Translations under genes and position numbers: made by a program
Source: Ianthella basta
Lineage: Eukaryota > Porifera > Demospongiae > Verongiida > Ianthellidae
Reading direction: 5' to 3'
Length of the DNA stretch: 64,000 nucleotides
Assembly (NCBI GenBank): GCA_964019415.1
Contig: OZ025871.1
Span: 6,555,713 to 6,619,712, forward strand
Notes under the pieces: model-generated
Database searches by the model: none
The model's input: only the letters and a program-made list of their open reading frames with translations
What the model was told of the DNA's origin: nothing
Shown here: positions 47,573 to 59,121 of the stretch, piece by piece
How positions within the stretch are numbered: position 1 is the first letter of the stretch
How the letters are laid out: each line of letters begins with the position of its first letter

Positions 47573-47854
47573 TGTCAGTAATTCTCCAGAAATATGAAGA
47601 TGCATTTTTTGAAGTCATTGATGCCAAATGCAATCTACTCCAATTGGTGCGCAAAGGTGTCATCACGCAAGACATTGAAAGACGTATCACAGCCAGCAAT
47701 GATGCTGATGGCAGAGAGATCTTGTTTAATCACCTCAAGCATCACAGCAATTTAGATGCTCTTAGGGAGTACTGTAAGGTCGCCTTTGAAACAACTGGCT
47801 ATCCTAATGTGCAGAAACTGGCAAAGAAGATCATGTCTGAGCTGCCACAAGGAG
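47573..47854 (+). CDS. Gene B CARD-like exon
   Basis: ATCTATAG acceptor, phase 1 to 1, 282 nt. It reads ILQKYEDAFFEVIDAKCNLL, QLVRKGVITQDIERRI and, later, AREYC-type helices ending NVQKLAKKIMSEL. The pattern of L-x-x-L-V-x-K-G-V-I-T, then a helix with R-E-I-L-F-N-H-L, then L-x-x-L-A-x-x-I is that of caspase-recruitment (CARD) domains, six-helix death-fold modules that NLRs use to recruit caspases or adaptors. It precedes a NACHT exon, the classic NOD order. The match is from pattern recognition; a DED or other death-fold member is possible. The donor GGAG/GTTGGT is weak. Confidence 0.68.
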
Positions 47855-48059
47855 GTTGGTTTTAGTTATCTGTGTATCAGTACCCTGTGCATGTGTTCAA
47901 TATATATTATATATTATAGATTTGTGCATTTATCTGTCAGAGAGTATGGTAACACTCAAAGTTGGGGTAGTACACACTGTCTTGAGTCCCAATAGAACTC
48001 TCTATGTAGATGGCCTGTGCTGAACATTACTGCTGCCCCAATAGAAACATATAGGACCT

Positions 48060-48291
48060 GAATTCGCTGAATCACTGACAAATGTCACCAATTGTACTGT
48101 GGTTTAATGGATTCAGTAAGCAAGCATGTCAGGACTGCGATCCGTGAGGGCCATACCCTGTGAGCACTGTGCAAGACGGTTGAGAAAGTCGAGTTTTGTC
48201 TTCTTCATTCTTGTGCACACATAACTCGCAAATAGAAACTGTACAACGCATAGTTCAAGTGCCAAACCAGATCAATTCTCTGGGGGGTGTG
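48060..48291. repeat. Direct repeat right of the CARD exon
   Basis: Partner of 46534-46764 with about a dozen substitutions. Confidence 0.85.
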
Positions 48292-48465
48292 CTTGTGTAG
48301 GTGCTGGAGTGTCACGGCAATTTAACTTGCCTTTAGACAATTTACCTGTGCAACCAATGTAGCCAAAAGGAATCTATCCAACTCAAAACCATGACAATTA
48401 TTCACCTGAAATATTTTCAACAATGTTTTACTTTTTACATACAAAACGGTCATGTGAACAGCTGA

Positions 48466-50100
48466 GTGTGGATTAAAATGGCTCTACTGCAGTACCTGCA
48501 GCGTACAGACAGTTTACCGGACCCCAGAGGCTCACTTTCGTCCACAGTACTACGTCAATCAATTGCTCGTATGAACCAAGAGGTGCAGGCAGCTGTGGAT
48601 TTGGAACATGAGGTAAAAGAGAGGGGAAATGTGGCCCATACAACCGTTACAGTCTCGGGGATTGTGCTGCCATTGGCAGGTACGCTTCACAACATGGTGT
48701 GGCTGCTGCAGCAAGGTTCTTTTCATGAAAGTTGAAGAGAACTGTATATGAAACAACCGTATGATCGATCAAGGCTGCGTACCTTCATGAAGTGCAATGG
48801 AAGGGGAGTGGTGTACCAGGTGGAGAGGTAACAGTGCTTCCCTTGCAGAAGCGCAGTAGACCAGTTCTGCTTGGCTCTGGCATTGATTTGATGTTCAGTT
48901 GTATTGGAAGAAGGTGAGAGATGGAAGTGGAGCCATGACTGCTAGGGTTGCAATGGCAGCTGCAAGGGGTGTTTTGCTGAGCTGTGACAAAGCTAATTTA
49001 GTGGAATTTGGTGGGCATGTTCAGCTCAACTGGCACTGGGGTTATGCACTGTTGAAGTGAATGGATTTTGTCCAGCTGAAAGCAACCACTGCCACATGCT
49101 CCTGCAGACTTTGCAACACTGAAGGAGGCCTTCCTCGATGATTTCGTTGAAACTGTGTCAATGGAGGAAGTTCCTACAGAACTAATATTGAACTGGGACC
49201 AAACAGGGATCCGTGTACAGATGATTGGTGTGAATGGCAAGCGCCAGATGACAGCAATTTTCTGTGGTGCCCTTACCTGTGATTTCCTTCCGGTGCAATT
49301 AGTGTACAATGGGAAGACACCATGCTGCCACCCTCACTTTGAATTCCCTTTAGGATGGCACATCACTCACTTTCTCAGTCATTGGTGAACAGAGCAGACC
49401 ATGCTGCAGTACATTGAATACATCATTCTGCCATCATTCAGCAAGTGCATGAAAGATTGCAGCTGGATAAAGATCAACTGATGGCGGCAATTATTGATAA
49501 TTTCAAGGGGGAGATCACAGAAGCCGTCACCAGCCTCCTCGAAATGAACAATGTCCATGTCTGCCTGCTACCAGCCAATACCACTGATCTTCTTCAGCCC
49601 ATGGATATTGCTGTTAATAAACCGGCAAAAGACTTCTTGTGTGAAAAGTTCCAGCAGTGGTACTCACAGCAAGTATTGAAGCTGCTGATGACATCACTGA
49701 CATTGAGGAGCTACAGCCTATTGACCTGGGCTTGCCAGCCCTAAAAGAGATTGGAGCTAAGTGGCTGGTAGAAATGACAAGCTACATCAGCTGTAACCCC
49801 CAATTCATAGTCAATGGGTTTTTACGTGCAGGAATTACAGGAGCTTTGGATGCCTACTGCAATGGTGATCAGCCTGGTGAAGGGACTGGTGACATTGAGG
49901 AATCAGGGCATGCTAAACGTGATGAGTCAGAAGAGGAAGAGACCACAGATGATGAAGATGCATGATCAGGAGTCAGTGATAATTTTGATTTCAGAAAATG
50001 AAGAGGTAAACGATGAAGATGGATGTGAGTCAGACAATGAAGAAGGGGAAGAGAGCGACCATGAAGTCAAGAAGGGAAAGAGAACAGTCCGACTATGAAG
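48466..50100 (+). pseudogene. pogo-like DDE transposase relic
   Basis: Recognisable blocks in order: YLQRTDSLPDPRGSLSSTV, then VPTELILNWDQTGIRVQMIG with the first catalytic Asp, then AAIIDNFKGE with the second, then CLLPANTTDLLQPMDIAVNK with the third, and an acidic tail rich in E and D. This is the DDE superfamily endonuclease domain of pogo/Tigger-type (Tc1/mariner-related) transposases. The blocks fall in different frames (49155-49388, 49445-49744, 49657-49965) with stops such as after HFLSHW, so it is inactive. It sits in the gene B intron between the CARD and linker exons, in the gene's own orientation. Confidence 0.75.
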
Positions 50101-52271
50101 ACTATGAAGAAGAGGATGTGACGACAGATTATGAAGACGATTGTGAGGTACAGATTAAGTTACAGTCATAATAAGAGAGTGACTGTGAAGACATTCAGTG
50201 ACTGGTAGCTTCTAGACAGTTTGTTGACTTATATTCAGTCAGGCTAATAGCTACTGACATAATGTATGTTCATTTTCTCTAACACAGCATGCAACACTTT
50301 CCGTGCATCATAGTGAAATGTGAGCAAGTTCAAATATAACACAGACAAATAAGGGCATGCATGTGCATAGTTTGTTAGCCAACTATAGCTAGCAAGCTAT
50401 TTCAATAACTGTTTTAATTTCTTAATGTCATTGGACTTAGCTGAAAACTTCGCTGAACACAGAATCTTGAGCCCTCCTTGAGGTAGATCGAAAGAATATC
50501 GTCATCTATCAGTGACAGTACTCTGAATGGAGCCTCCTCGCCTCAGAAAGAGCGAGCAAACACGGGAAGTCTTCTTTGGTAGGTGTCCAATCCCCATTGC
50601 CTCCTTCTTCACTGCCACAGCATGCCTGTCCTTAGCGTTTACTGGCCCTCTTTTGCAATCAAGCACTTCCCCATCAGCAGCCTCCCAGGTGTCACGATTC
50701 ACGTGAAAGCCATGAACACAGAGATCCCTTTCCTATTCCTCCATTCTCTCTGCGTACGTGACTAAGTTTTGTGTTGACAATTTTTGTGGTTGCCACAGAC
50801 CACGAAAATATTTTTACACAATAATTTATCCCCCAAAAATTTGCAAACACAAAAATTTCCTGAATTACAGTATGTTGTGCATTGAACAATGCCATCCTTG
50901 TCTGTCTGTGCCTTTCCAAGAATTACCACTTGGGCATTTAATGTCGTATTACCAACTTCATTTGCAGTGGTAATTTGATGCAATATCCTTATTAGTACAG
51001 ATCATGATAGAGTTGTACAGCTGCTCCTTATCTTCTCTTTGCGTACCTGTCTGGCTCTGATCCAGCTGAGCCTTCTGAAGAATCATGTGAGCTTACAAAG
51101 GTCAAAATTGGGCACACGGATGTTGCATTATTTACATACTAATAGGGCATTACCACATGCTTATACCTCATATGCAGAGGTGAAAGGGCTGTCAATGCAT
51201 GATGTTGATGACAATACACTAACACTCTGTAAGCCTTACGCTGGTTAAGCAAAATAACCACTGGGCAAGGCTGTCCTATAGGTAAATTGTTACATGAGGA
51301 AGCCATACATCAAAGCAAGCTGCAGTGTGCTAATTTTGCATAACACCACTGTTTACACTTTCACACCTCATAACACACTGCGTCGAATGGGGCTCTTATT
51401 TGCTAACCCAATCACTTTCTAGCCTTAAACAAACGTTTTGTTTACTGTTTTAGCAAAATGCTTTTGATATTCATCACCTTGTGAACTTTCTCATGACCAT
51501 TGGCTCTGGAATGATTAGTGCTTGGCACTTGGAAGCATGGTCATGAACATAAATTAATGCCTAGCACACGTGTATTTTAAGGCAGTGTAATTGTGCATGT
51601 ACGTAATTGCAATGATGTCTTTAGTGATAGAGAAACCATGGTTCCCTTTCCCGAGTTCACTTGATGGATCAACTTGAAGGTAGGTCTCGCCACTCCCAAG
51701 TCCTCTAGTCGTTTAAATCCTAGTACACTCTCTAAAAAGGAAGTTCATGCGCTGCTTGTAGGACTTCTAATCATCTGCCCTAGTGCTGGCTCAAGCGGCG
51801 CCGACGCTTTTTTCAGTACGAGAGGCCGCTGACAGCTTTTTTCTTGCGGTGCTTCTCGCCTTTTGCCTTGTGCTCCAAGAAGAGTGTGTGCTCTGGTTTC
51901 TATAGTAACTTCAGTCAGGTTTGCTCGGTAAATTCATTCGACAGCGAACGAATTCAAGCACTAATCGCTGCTGCTTGAATTGTAACAAGTCAGTTATAAC
52001 TAGAACTTGGACATTGGAATATAGGATTGAATTGGATAAAGTCATTACTAATATGTACCTGAAGGGAGAGGGGATTGTGAGTACAGCATGGGCACCAGAG
52101 TATTTTCAAGGATAGCCATACCGATTGATTGCTTGCACTAGCTCATGGGTCTCTTCAATTTACTGTTTTACAAATTGTCCTGCTTGTTTTCTGTCCCCCA
52201 TGCGATGATGCACATTCTCAGTTGTCTATTGACAAAATTACTGGTTTGTCTTGTCTTACTGTACTCTGCAG
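50101..52271. other. Gene B intron, nothing recognised
   Basis: Scattered short frames on both strands with no family resemblance. The terminal repeats of the pogo-like element were not identified. Confidence 0.4.
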
Positions 52272-52339
52272 ATGACAGAGGAGGAGAAATAGGGCAGCCA
52301 GGTGGAGTGTCTACCTTACAATGTAGTAGAGAAATGGAG
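52272..52339 (+). CDS. Gene B short linker exon between CARD and NACHT
   Basis: CTCTGCAG acceptor and GTTAGC donor, 68 nt, phase 1 to 0, reading DRGGEIGQPGGVSTLQCSRE then ME. It is the only candidate I found that converts the phase 1 end of the CARD exon to the phase 0 start of the NACHT exon. Short, with a non-consensus donor. Confidence 0.35.
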
Positions 52340-52575
52340 GTTAGCCCAGCTGAAGTGTAAGGGTTTCTGATATGTCTGTGCTTATTAGGTGTGTGGGTGT
52401 ATGTGCCTTTCACCATCATCAATGGAAGGATATTACTAAGTTTTTTGTTGCTGTATTCAACTTACTTCATAATTTTGGGATTGACCTGTTCACGTGCTGA
52501 ATTTTGAATGCAAGTTAATTATTGGGTGAGAAATGGGTTGGTTCTCTAATACCAGCTTCACAACAGGGTTGAAAA

Positions 52576-52622
52576 CCTTGCCGACGTTTCGACCAGATGC
52601 TCTGGTCTTCTTCAGGGCGAAG
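52576..52622 (-). ncRNA. Hammerhead-like motif, left arm of the second element
   Basis: Same core as in the element at 41457, with GAAACGTC intact on the minus strand. Confidence 0.38.
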
Positions 52623-52630
52623 AGGGCGAT

Positions 52631-52677
52631 CTTCGCCCTGAAGAAGACCAGAGCATCTGGTCGAAATGTCGGCAAGG
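52631..52677 (+). ncRNA. Hammerhead-like motif with altered stem III
   Basis: CTGAAGA and stem II are intact, but the strand reads GAAATGTC, which spoils the self-complementary ACGT of the other copies. Confidence 0.35.
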
Positions 52678-53223
52678 TTTTCAACCCTGTTGTGAAGCTG
52701 GTATTAGAGAACCAACCATTTCTGATGCTTGAGCCAGCTGAGAAGTCCTCACTTCAATTATTGGGTGATTGGCCGTAATGGAATTGGTTCACTATTTCTT
52801 TATTCTGTGCATCCTGTTGTCATGACAACTTTTATATGATTTCTAAATCTTGTGGACTTGTCTTAAGCTTCAGCGCTGGAGTCTAGATCCGATAGTCATT
52901 CTCCGTAAGCAGAGTATGCGGAGGTCTAAAACCAATAGATCCCTCAGACATGATGTGACATCATTATAGAATGCCTTGAGGCCTTAATTGCTACGGGCAA
53001 GGCACCATTTTGCAATATGTAACACACGATTTGATTTCCGTTCTCCACCTAACCCTAACCCTAAGACCACACTACATAACAGCAAAGCCATCTGGGATGT
53101 GAGACTAGCCCTGCACCATATTTAGGACACTTGCCACTTCTAAGAATTGCAAGCCTTACAAAGATTACTCTGACAAATATGCATGCAGTTTGCACTCAGA
53201 CTCCATAAAAACTACAGAAACAA

Positions 53224-54263
53224 GGGTGTGTAAAAATGTTTCCTACAAGAACAAGGACAGATATCTAGGGATGGTGGCATGTGCATGCTAAAACCACCTG
53301 GCGGAAAAACCCTTCAGTAACAAGGAGGGACCTGTTCCGTGCTACAACCCAGATCAGCGTCCGCTGACTTCTATTCACTTTGGATATGTTTTCACCATCC
53401 CTGTATACACCTGGCAATATTTTGCCACCCCCACCCCCCCTTGAGCATCATCCCCTTTAGACCACCAGGTAGATCTGGCCATGCATATCAACGATTTCTC
53501 TACCTTGCTGTGCTCTACTGTCCTACCTGCTTTCCCTTGCCACCAGGTTGGTTCCTGCAAATGACTTACTTGTCTACCTTGCTGAGCACTACAGTCAACT
53601 TGGGGCTTCTCTCTTCAGTTCCACTGCATGTTTCTGTATAGCTATCTGTTGCATGACCCATGCATCTTCTGTAAGGTCAGCATTAACATGCAGCTACGTC
53701 TCTTGCTCTGTCATGATAGCTGACATTATGACAAATGAACAAGCCATACTGATTGCTCCAGCTGTTCGCTACTCTGCTGGCTGCAAATCCTCACACCAAC
53801 TTTTAGTGCTTACCTCTATAACATTACTCACATTGTTCACTTCCTGCATGGTCAACACTTGTGAGGTTCACAGTCCTTAGCTATGCATAGTGGCCTTCAG
53901 CCTATCCACATGCACCTGCAGCTACGTATGTGCCTAGGTGTAGTTACATGACTTGCAATTCATTGCCTTTCCTCCAATTTCTTTATCTCATGTGTACATA
54001 TGAATTAGTAGCATACAGATGAAGATGAATAGCTGGGATGGACGTGTAGTACGTAACAGGCACGGCAAAATTTTGCCAGATGTAGGATGGTGAAAATGTA
54101 TCCAAAGTGTCTTGAAGTCAGCGGACGTTGACCTGGGTTGTAGCACGGAAAGGGGCCCCTCCTTGTTCCTAATGGTTTTCCGCCAGACAGTTTCCATGAA
54201 CACACGTCACAATTCCTACAATTGTCCTTGTTTTTGTAGGAAACTTGTTTAGTATGACACACC
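53224..54263. mobile_element. Long inverted-repeat element, about 1 kb
   Basis: About 190-200 bp at the left (from GGTGTGT, through TTTCCTACAAGAACAAGGAC and CGTCCGCTGACTTC) recurs inverted at the right end, up to GACACACC. Arms are about 80 percent alike by eye and enclose a 620 bp centre with no recognised protein. A foldback-type non-autonomous element. No clear target duplication. Confidence 0.65.
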
Positions 54264-54944
54264 TAATACTTAAATGCTGCCCAATCGGCATCTGAAGGGA
54301 TTTAGAACGCTCTGTACTTGGGCACTTTGTGCCATTAAACTGTTATAATTTGAAGTGTGAAGGAATGCAATAAGGAATGCAATTGCGTGCAGTGATTGCT
54401 GAATCAAAGCTTATTTTGTTGAATTTGCTGCCTACAGTATGCATACAATTTGGCACAGTGAACATTTTTAACTGATGACTACACTTCTGCTATAGTTAGG
54501 TTCAATAGTTTAGAATACTGGTGGTTGTTTGCCAGTGCTTATGGATGAGACCTAGTAAACCATATTTTGTGCAAAACTGATATGCAGATGCTATGCAGGT
54601 ATGCTTATATTGCAGATCAAATGCGTACGCATCCATTTATATAAATGGACTTTAAATGAGTAACTACGTAGTACAGGCAGTGCATAGAGAAGTAGAATGA
54701 TGAGGTTATGAATAAATGTTTTAGAAGGAAATGACTTCAATGAATACGTAATTATCTTGCATAAATATTGCATATCATGTGCATGAATTTAAATTAATGA
54801 ATAATTAATAAGAAAATTTTAATAAAGAAATTAATGATGTAATTGAACATTAATGATGAATTAAACAACCAAATTATATGCCCATTCTAACATTACAGAA
54901 GCTAGGTAAGTAAGCATGCAGAAATCATCATAGCAGCTAAACTG
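54264..54944. other. AT-rich intron sequence
   Basis: Runs such as TTAATGAATAATTAATAAG near 54795 just downstream (minus strand) of the reverse transcriptase stop may be part of that element's 3' tail. Nothing else recognised. Confidence 0.4.
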
Positions 54945-57640
54945 TCACATGCAAGGGAAGTCCATGGTGGGGCTCCCCAGGGCGGTTCCTTGGATGGCTG
55001 CTGAGCTGCCCCGCTGGATGGCCACTGAGAGTCGCTGGAGCAAGTACTGGTGAGACGACGGCTCACCAGTAGCCTCCATCACCTTGCGAGCCAAGTCTCT
55101 AAGGAACGACTCAGATTCAGGTCCAATCACCCCAAGTGTCTCCACTGCAACAGGGACAAAGAAGTGGTTGCCGTCAAGGTTGGCGTACTTCTGCCTTTTG
55201 CGGTACTCGGCCTCAGCTGCGACTGCCCCTGCCTCCCGTGTGGCGAGTGGCTCGTAGGAGCTGGCAAAAGTGTCTGGACATGTTGCATCCCAAATCAGAA
55301 TCTTCACTCCCCTCCAAGGCAACACTGAGGCCCCATCTGGCCTTTTGCCATCGGAGCGGTAGAGACCAACAGGCTCAAGATGGGATGGGATCTGGGCTGC
55401 GTCAAGGGATCTCTTGACAAGGTCATTAACGGCTGCATGTCGAGAATGGCGGCCCTGGCTGTAACGGCAGCTGAGTCCATGGGTTCCTAGCTGATCTACC
55501 TTAGACCCACAGTGAAGGCACTGATGTGGTCGGCAAAGAGGAAGGCCCAGACGCAAACCAACAGCAATCCGAGTCGTCTCGTTGTCCATCCGCAGGCCCA
55601 GGGGTGCCACAGGGAGAGCGTTCAGCCAAGCACCCGCACCCCTGCTGGCCACGGCCAGTAGGCGGGCCCGTGTTCTGGGTTCCGAGGCTGTCTCAAGTAG
55701 GGTCTCGTCGGAGGCTTCAATCACTGGTGCATCCCATGCCTTCTGTTGGTGTGCACTAGATGGAGGGGGCGGAGGCTGCTCGTGTTTTTGGCTCCAACAG
55801 TTGAGGCCCAGCTTGATGTATGGTTCTGGGATGCCTTGCAGCCTTGGAGGGAGGATCTCCTGAATCAGTCCAGTGCAGCCAGCAGCAGAGGCCAAAAAGG
55901 CAGATGGTGCCATGCAGCTGAACTGCACTCCTGATGCCAATACCTCCGGATCTCACTTGGAGTGAGGCTTGTGCCCATGCACTGTCATCAATGCGGGCAT
56001 TGATGATGTCACCGAGGATGTCATGAAGTGCGTCATCAAAAACCTTAAGTTGAGGTGAGGAGAAACAGGGAGAGGAGCGTAGGATGTGCATGACTTTGGG
56101 GATGGCAAAAGAGTGCCGTAGCAGGAGCAATGCGTCCTGGGACTGGAGGAGTTGTAGTCTGTCCCCCATCAGTCTTAGCTTCTCAGCCTTCCTTTGGATG
56201 TTGTCATTCACTGACTTGCCTAATGGGGCTCCCAAGATCTCGGCCTCCTCCAACTTCATGGTCTGTAGGCCTGGTACTTCCTCCATCATTGCTTCCCTGG
56301 TGCCTATATCATCACATATCAGTTCTGACTTATGGCGGTTCAACTGCAATCCTAACTTTGCTGCTTCACTCTCTACCCTCTGAAGGTCCTGCAGCACTTC
56401 ATCTTTATGCCCTCCTAAAGTCCCATCATCTACGTAGAAGATCCGGAGTTCTGATTGTAGGCTCTTGACAAGGGGATGAATGGTTAGACAGAACAGGAAG
56501 CAACCCAAGGGGTCTCCCTGCTGTATCCCCTCTGATGAGTGAATGACCTGCCCACCGCAAAATAGATTGGATGGCTTCTCGTAGGCTGAGTGGATAAAGT
56601 GATACAGTTCTTGAGCTGACTCTCGCACCGCATTTAACATACAATCTCGTCTGAGGGTGTTGAACGCATTTTGGAAATCTAGCTTCAGCAGTACGTGACT
56701 AGAAGGCAGGTCCTGAATGTACATTTGGGCCGCATGGACAGCTGCCTTGCACCCTTGTGGTATCCCACAACCCAGTTGAAGGGGTGCCATGGAGGGTCCA
56801 ATGGAGTGGAGGAAGCGGGAGCCCGCACATTTAGTGACCAGGCCACTGCTATGGGCCTGACCCCCCCGCCCTTCTTCCCAAGAGCTATCAGATTAGCACC
56901 AAAGAAGAAGGGGCGGACAGCTGTGCGTGTCTTTCCCTGCAGAACTAAGTTGCTAAAGGCTGTGAGGGATTGTAGCAGTCTCACTCCCCCTCCCTCGGCA
57001 GATGGACTGGTTAGGTCTCGAAGGTGCTGTGGACGGATGCCGTCAAGCCCCCCTGCTGCTCCACAGGGGGAGGAACGAATAGTTTGGGCTACTTCCTCAT
57101 CTGTGACTATGCAATAAGGGGTGGTCCCTTCTGGGGGTGGTGGGACACAAGAGTTAGGGTGTGGTGGTGGGTGTTTAGCCTTCAGAGCTGTCATTGTCTC
57201 CTCATTCAATGGTAGGATGGAGTCACTGGAGCAGGTGAGACGCACTGCCCCTTTGTAGTCCCCTTCCTCAAGCTTGGTCGAGACTCTGTGGGCCAGGGAT
57301 CTAAGGGGGTCCTGCACTTGCCGTGGGTCCTGCTGGTTGATGGGTGCTGGAATCCGCAGGTCACTCTCATCTCTGAGCAAATGATTGACTTCAGTAGTTA
57401 AGCTCCTACGGTGACCCCCTCTCCTCCTGCTGGGCAAGCACAAGCAGCGGGAACCAAACCTGAATAATCGATCCCAAGAGCGATTGTCATTGCACCTTAC
57501 AACTCCATCCAAGATGTCAGCCAGTTTGTTGGCGCCTTGCATGCGCGTGGGATCTTCTTCAGGACCTTAGGAAGTGGCTGGAGTTGGCTTGAGAGATGAA
57601 TGTAAGGGGGTAGACGATTACTCCCTTCGTCCGCTGCTGG
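54945..57640 (-). pseudogene. Non-LTR retrotransposon: reverse transcriptase plus restriction-like endonuclease, frameshifted
   Basis: Three overlapping minus-strand frames form one polyprotein. Frame 57542-56685 has SSPCGAAGGLDGIRPQHL and LIALGKKGGGVRPIAVA (RT fingers). Frame 56790-55756 has IQQGDPLGCFLF and the catalytic FYVDDGTLGG. Frame 55940-54945 has a zinc-finger-like C-x2-C-x7-H-x4-C near CLHCGSKVDQLGTHGLSC, then RPDG and LIWDATCPDT, the PD-(D/E)XK restriction-like endonuclease of R2/HERO/NeSL-type elements. Frameshifts lie near 56700 and 55900; a third near 57540 joins upstream PKVLKKIPRA. Its job would be nicking a target and reverse-transcribing its own RNA. Intact catalytic motifs suggest recent decay. 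It sits antisense in the gene B intron before the NACHT exon. Confidence 0.82.
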
Positions 57641-59034
57641 CTGTACTGAGGCAGGGGCACTGGCGCTTGGTGGAATCGCAGAGGCGGGAGGAAGGATAGC
57701 TGTGGGACTCCTACCTGAACCAGCACAGCGATCGTTTAGTGGACCGTGACTCCCGCCTTAGTCACAGGCATTGATCGGCAGCACACAGGACAAGGGGCCC
57801 GCGCTGGTTCCCTCGGATCCCTCAGCTCTTCTACATTGTCTTCGTTCATTGCAACTTCAAATTACTTTTGAGATAGCTAATAAAAGGTATTCTCATACTT
57901 TGATCCTGTCACATCAACAGCGACTCACCGCAAAGCACAGATCGAGTCAACTTGGAATCAACTCGCACCTTAACACCTTCACACCGCCATCTATTCCATC
58001 TATAACATCACGTTGTCAATTGATGATGACAATTATTATAATATTTGTTTCTGTAGTGCAATGTATTAATAGAGACCTGGCCGCATTTACCCTGAGTTGT
58101 ATTGTGCCTTTGTTTTTTTGCTATTTGTTGATAATAATAAAATAAAGTAAGAATAATTATAACTCCAGCGCTGAAAGGCGCTTCTTATTAGAATGGCAAA
58201 ATTTATGTAATGACCAAGGAGCAATTAGAACGACGCCTAGCACATGTGTTAGAGCAGAATAGTTGTTGAACCCACACGTATAGGGTAGCTATCCTTTCAG
58301 GTAGCTCAACTTCTGGCCATCTTTCTGTCTGCCTTTCATTATTCGCTGTTTCATAGGTTCTCGTTTAACAATGCTTTGTTTGAAGGCATTGTCACGAAAG
58401 TTCTTTAGTCACCACTGGATGTTCTTTCACAGAATGCAAAACTTCCTTTCAGTGGGACAAACTCCATGGTGTCTAGCGTACAGTACAACGTGCTGCTTTG
58501 TTTCGCAGTGTATCGGCATTGAATGGACTTGGCACTTGTGGACTCTTTGCTATCAATAAGTGCAGGTGCCACCTGGACACCCTCTTTGTCAGCCTGTACC
58601 TCACTGAGTTCTTGTGAGCGCTTCCTTGGTCACCCCACAGGTTACTTGACTCGTTTAACCACCTTCTCCCATGTTCTGTGGATTTGAATGAAGCAGTGAC
58701 ATAGTCCTCTGTGCTGATGTGGCTAAAGTGGTCCATCAGGGTTGCCATTTCGCAGTCTCATGCTCAGCACGCGGTAGTGCAAAATAACTCATATTCCACT
58801 CCAGTAATTTAGGTGTCGCCTAACATTATTTCCAATGCCCAAGTGTGCTTACAATTGGAACACGTGCCCTAGGAGGCACTTTAATTGGGGCAGCACCTAT
58901 ATTAGAATTATATGATAGTTTGTTTGATGAGCCAACCACGAAATACTTTAACGACAAAATTCCCAAATTATGTTAGTCATCGTGTAGTATAAAGACTATG
59001 TTTTGTACACCCGGCAGAAGCAGCCAGCCTACTT
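57641..59034. other. Intron before the gene B NACHT exon
   Basis: The first 130 bp on the minus strand may belong to the retrotransposon's N-terminal region. Beyond 57780 nothing was recognised. Confidence 0.4.
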
Positions 59035-59056
59035 CATCATCATCATCATCATCATT
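59034..59056. repeat. (ATC)n microsatellite
   Basis: About seven ATC units some 65 bp upstream of the NACHT exon acceptor. Confidence 0.9.
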
Positions 59057-59121
59057 AAAATGCATAAGAACCTCTGATCTTACTGATTTAAATATGCTCT
59101 TAATCTTGCTTCTCCTTTCAG

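Larger units (their letters stand above)
52530..52755 (+). mobile_element. Minimal palindromic Penelope-like insertion
   Basis: Flanked by the 13 bp repeat AATTATTGGGTGA (52517-52529, 52756-52768). It consists only of two inverted arms, about 90 bp each, plus the tail ending CTCACTTCA. It matches the outer arms and tail of 41457-42058 and has no coding sequence. Confidence 0.78.

Noticed and set aside
53048-53063. CCTAACCCTAACCCTAAG, telomere-like repeat
   Set aside because: Fewer than three units, within unrelated sequence; expected by chance or as a tiny interstitial trace.
55050-57215. Several plus-strand frames of 60-140 codons
   Set aside because: Shadows of the minus-strand reverse transcriptase and endonuclease frames.
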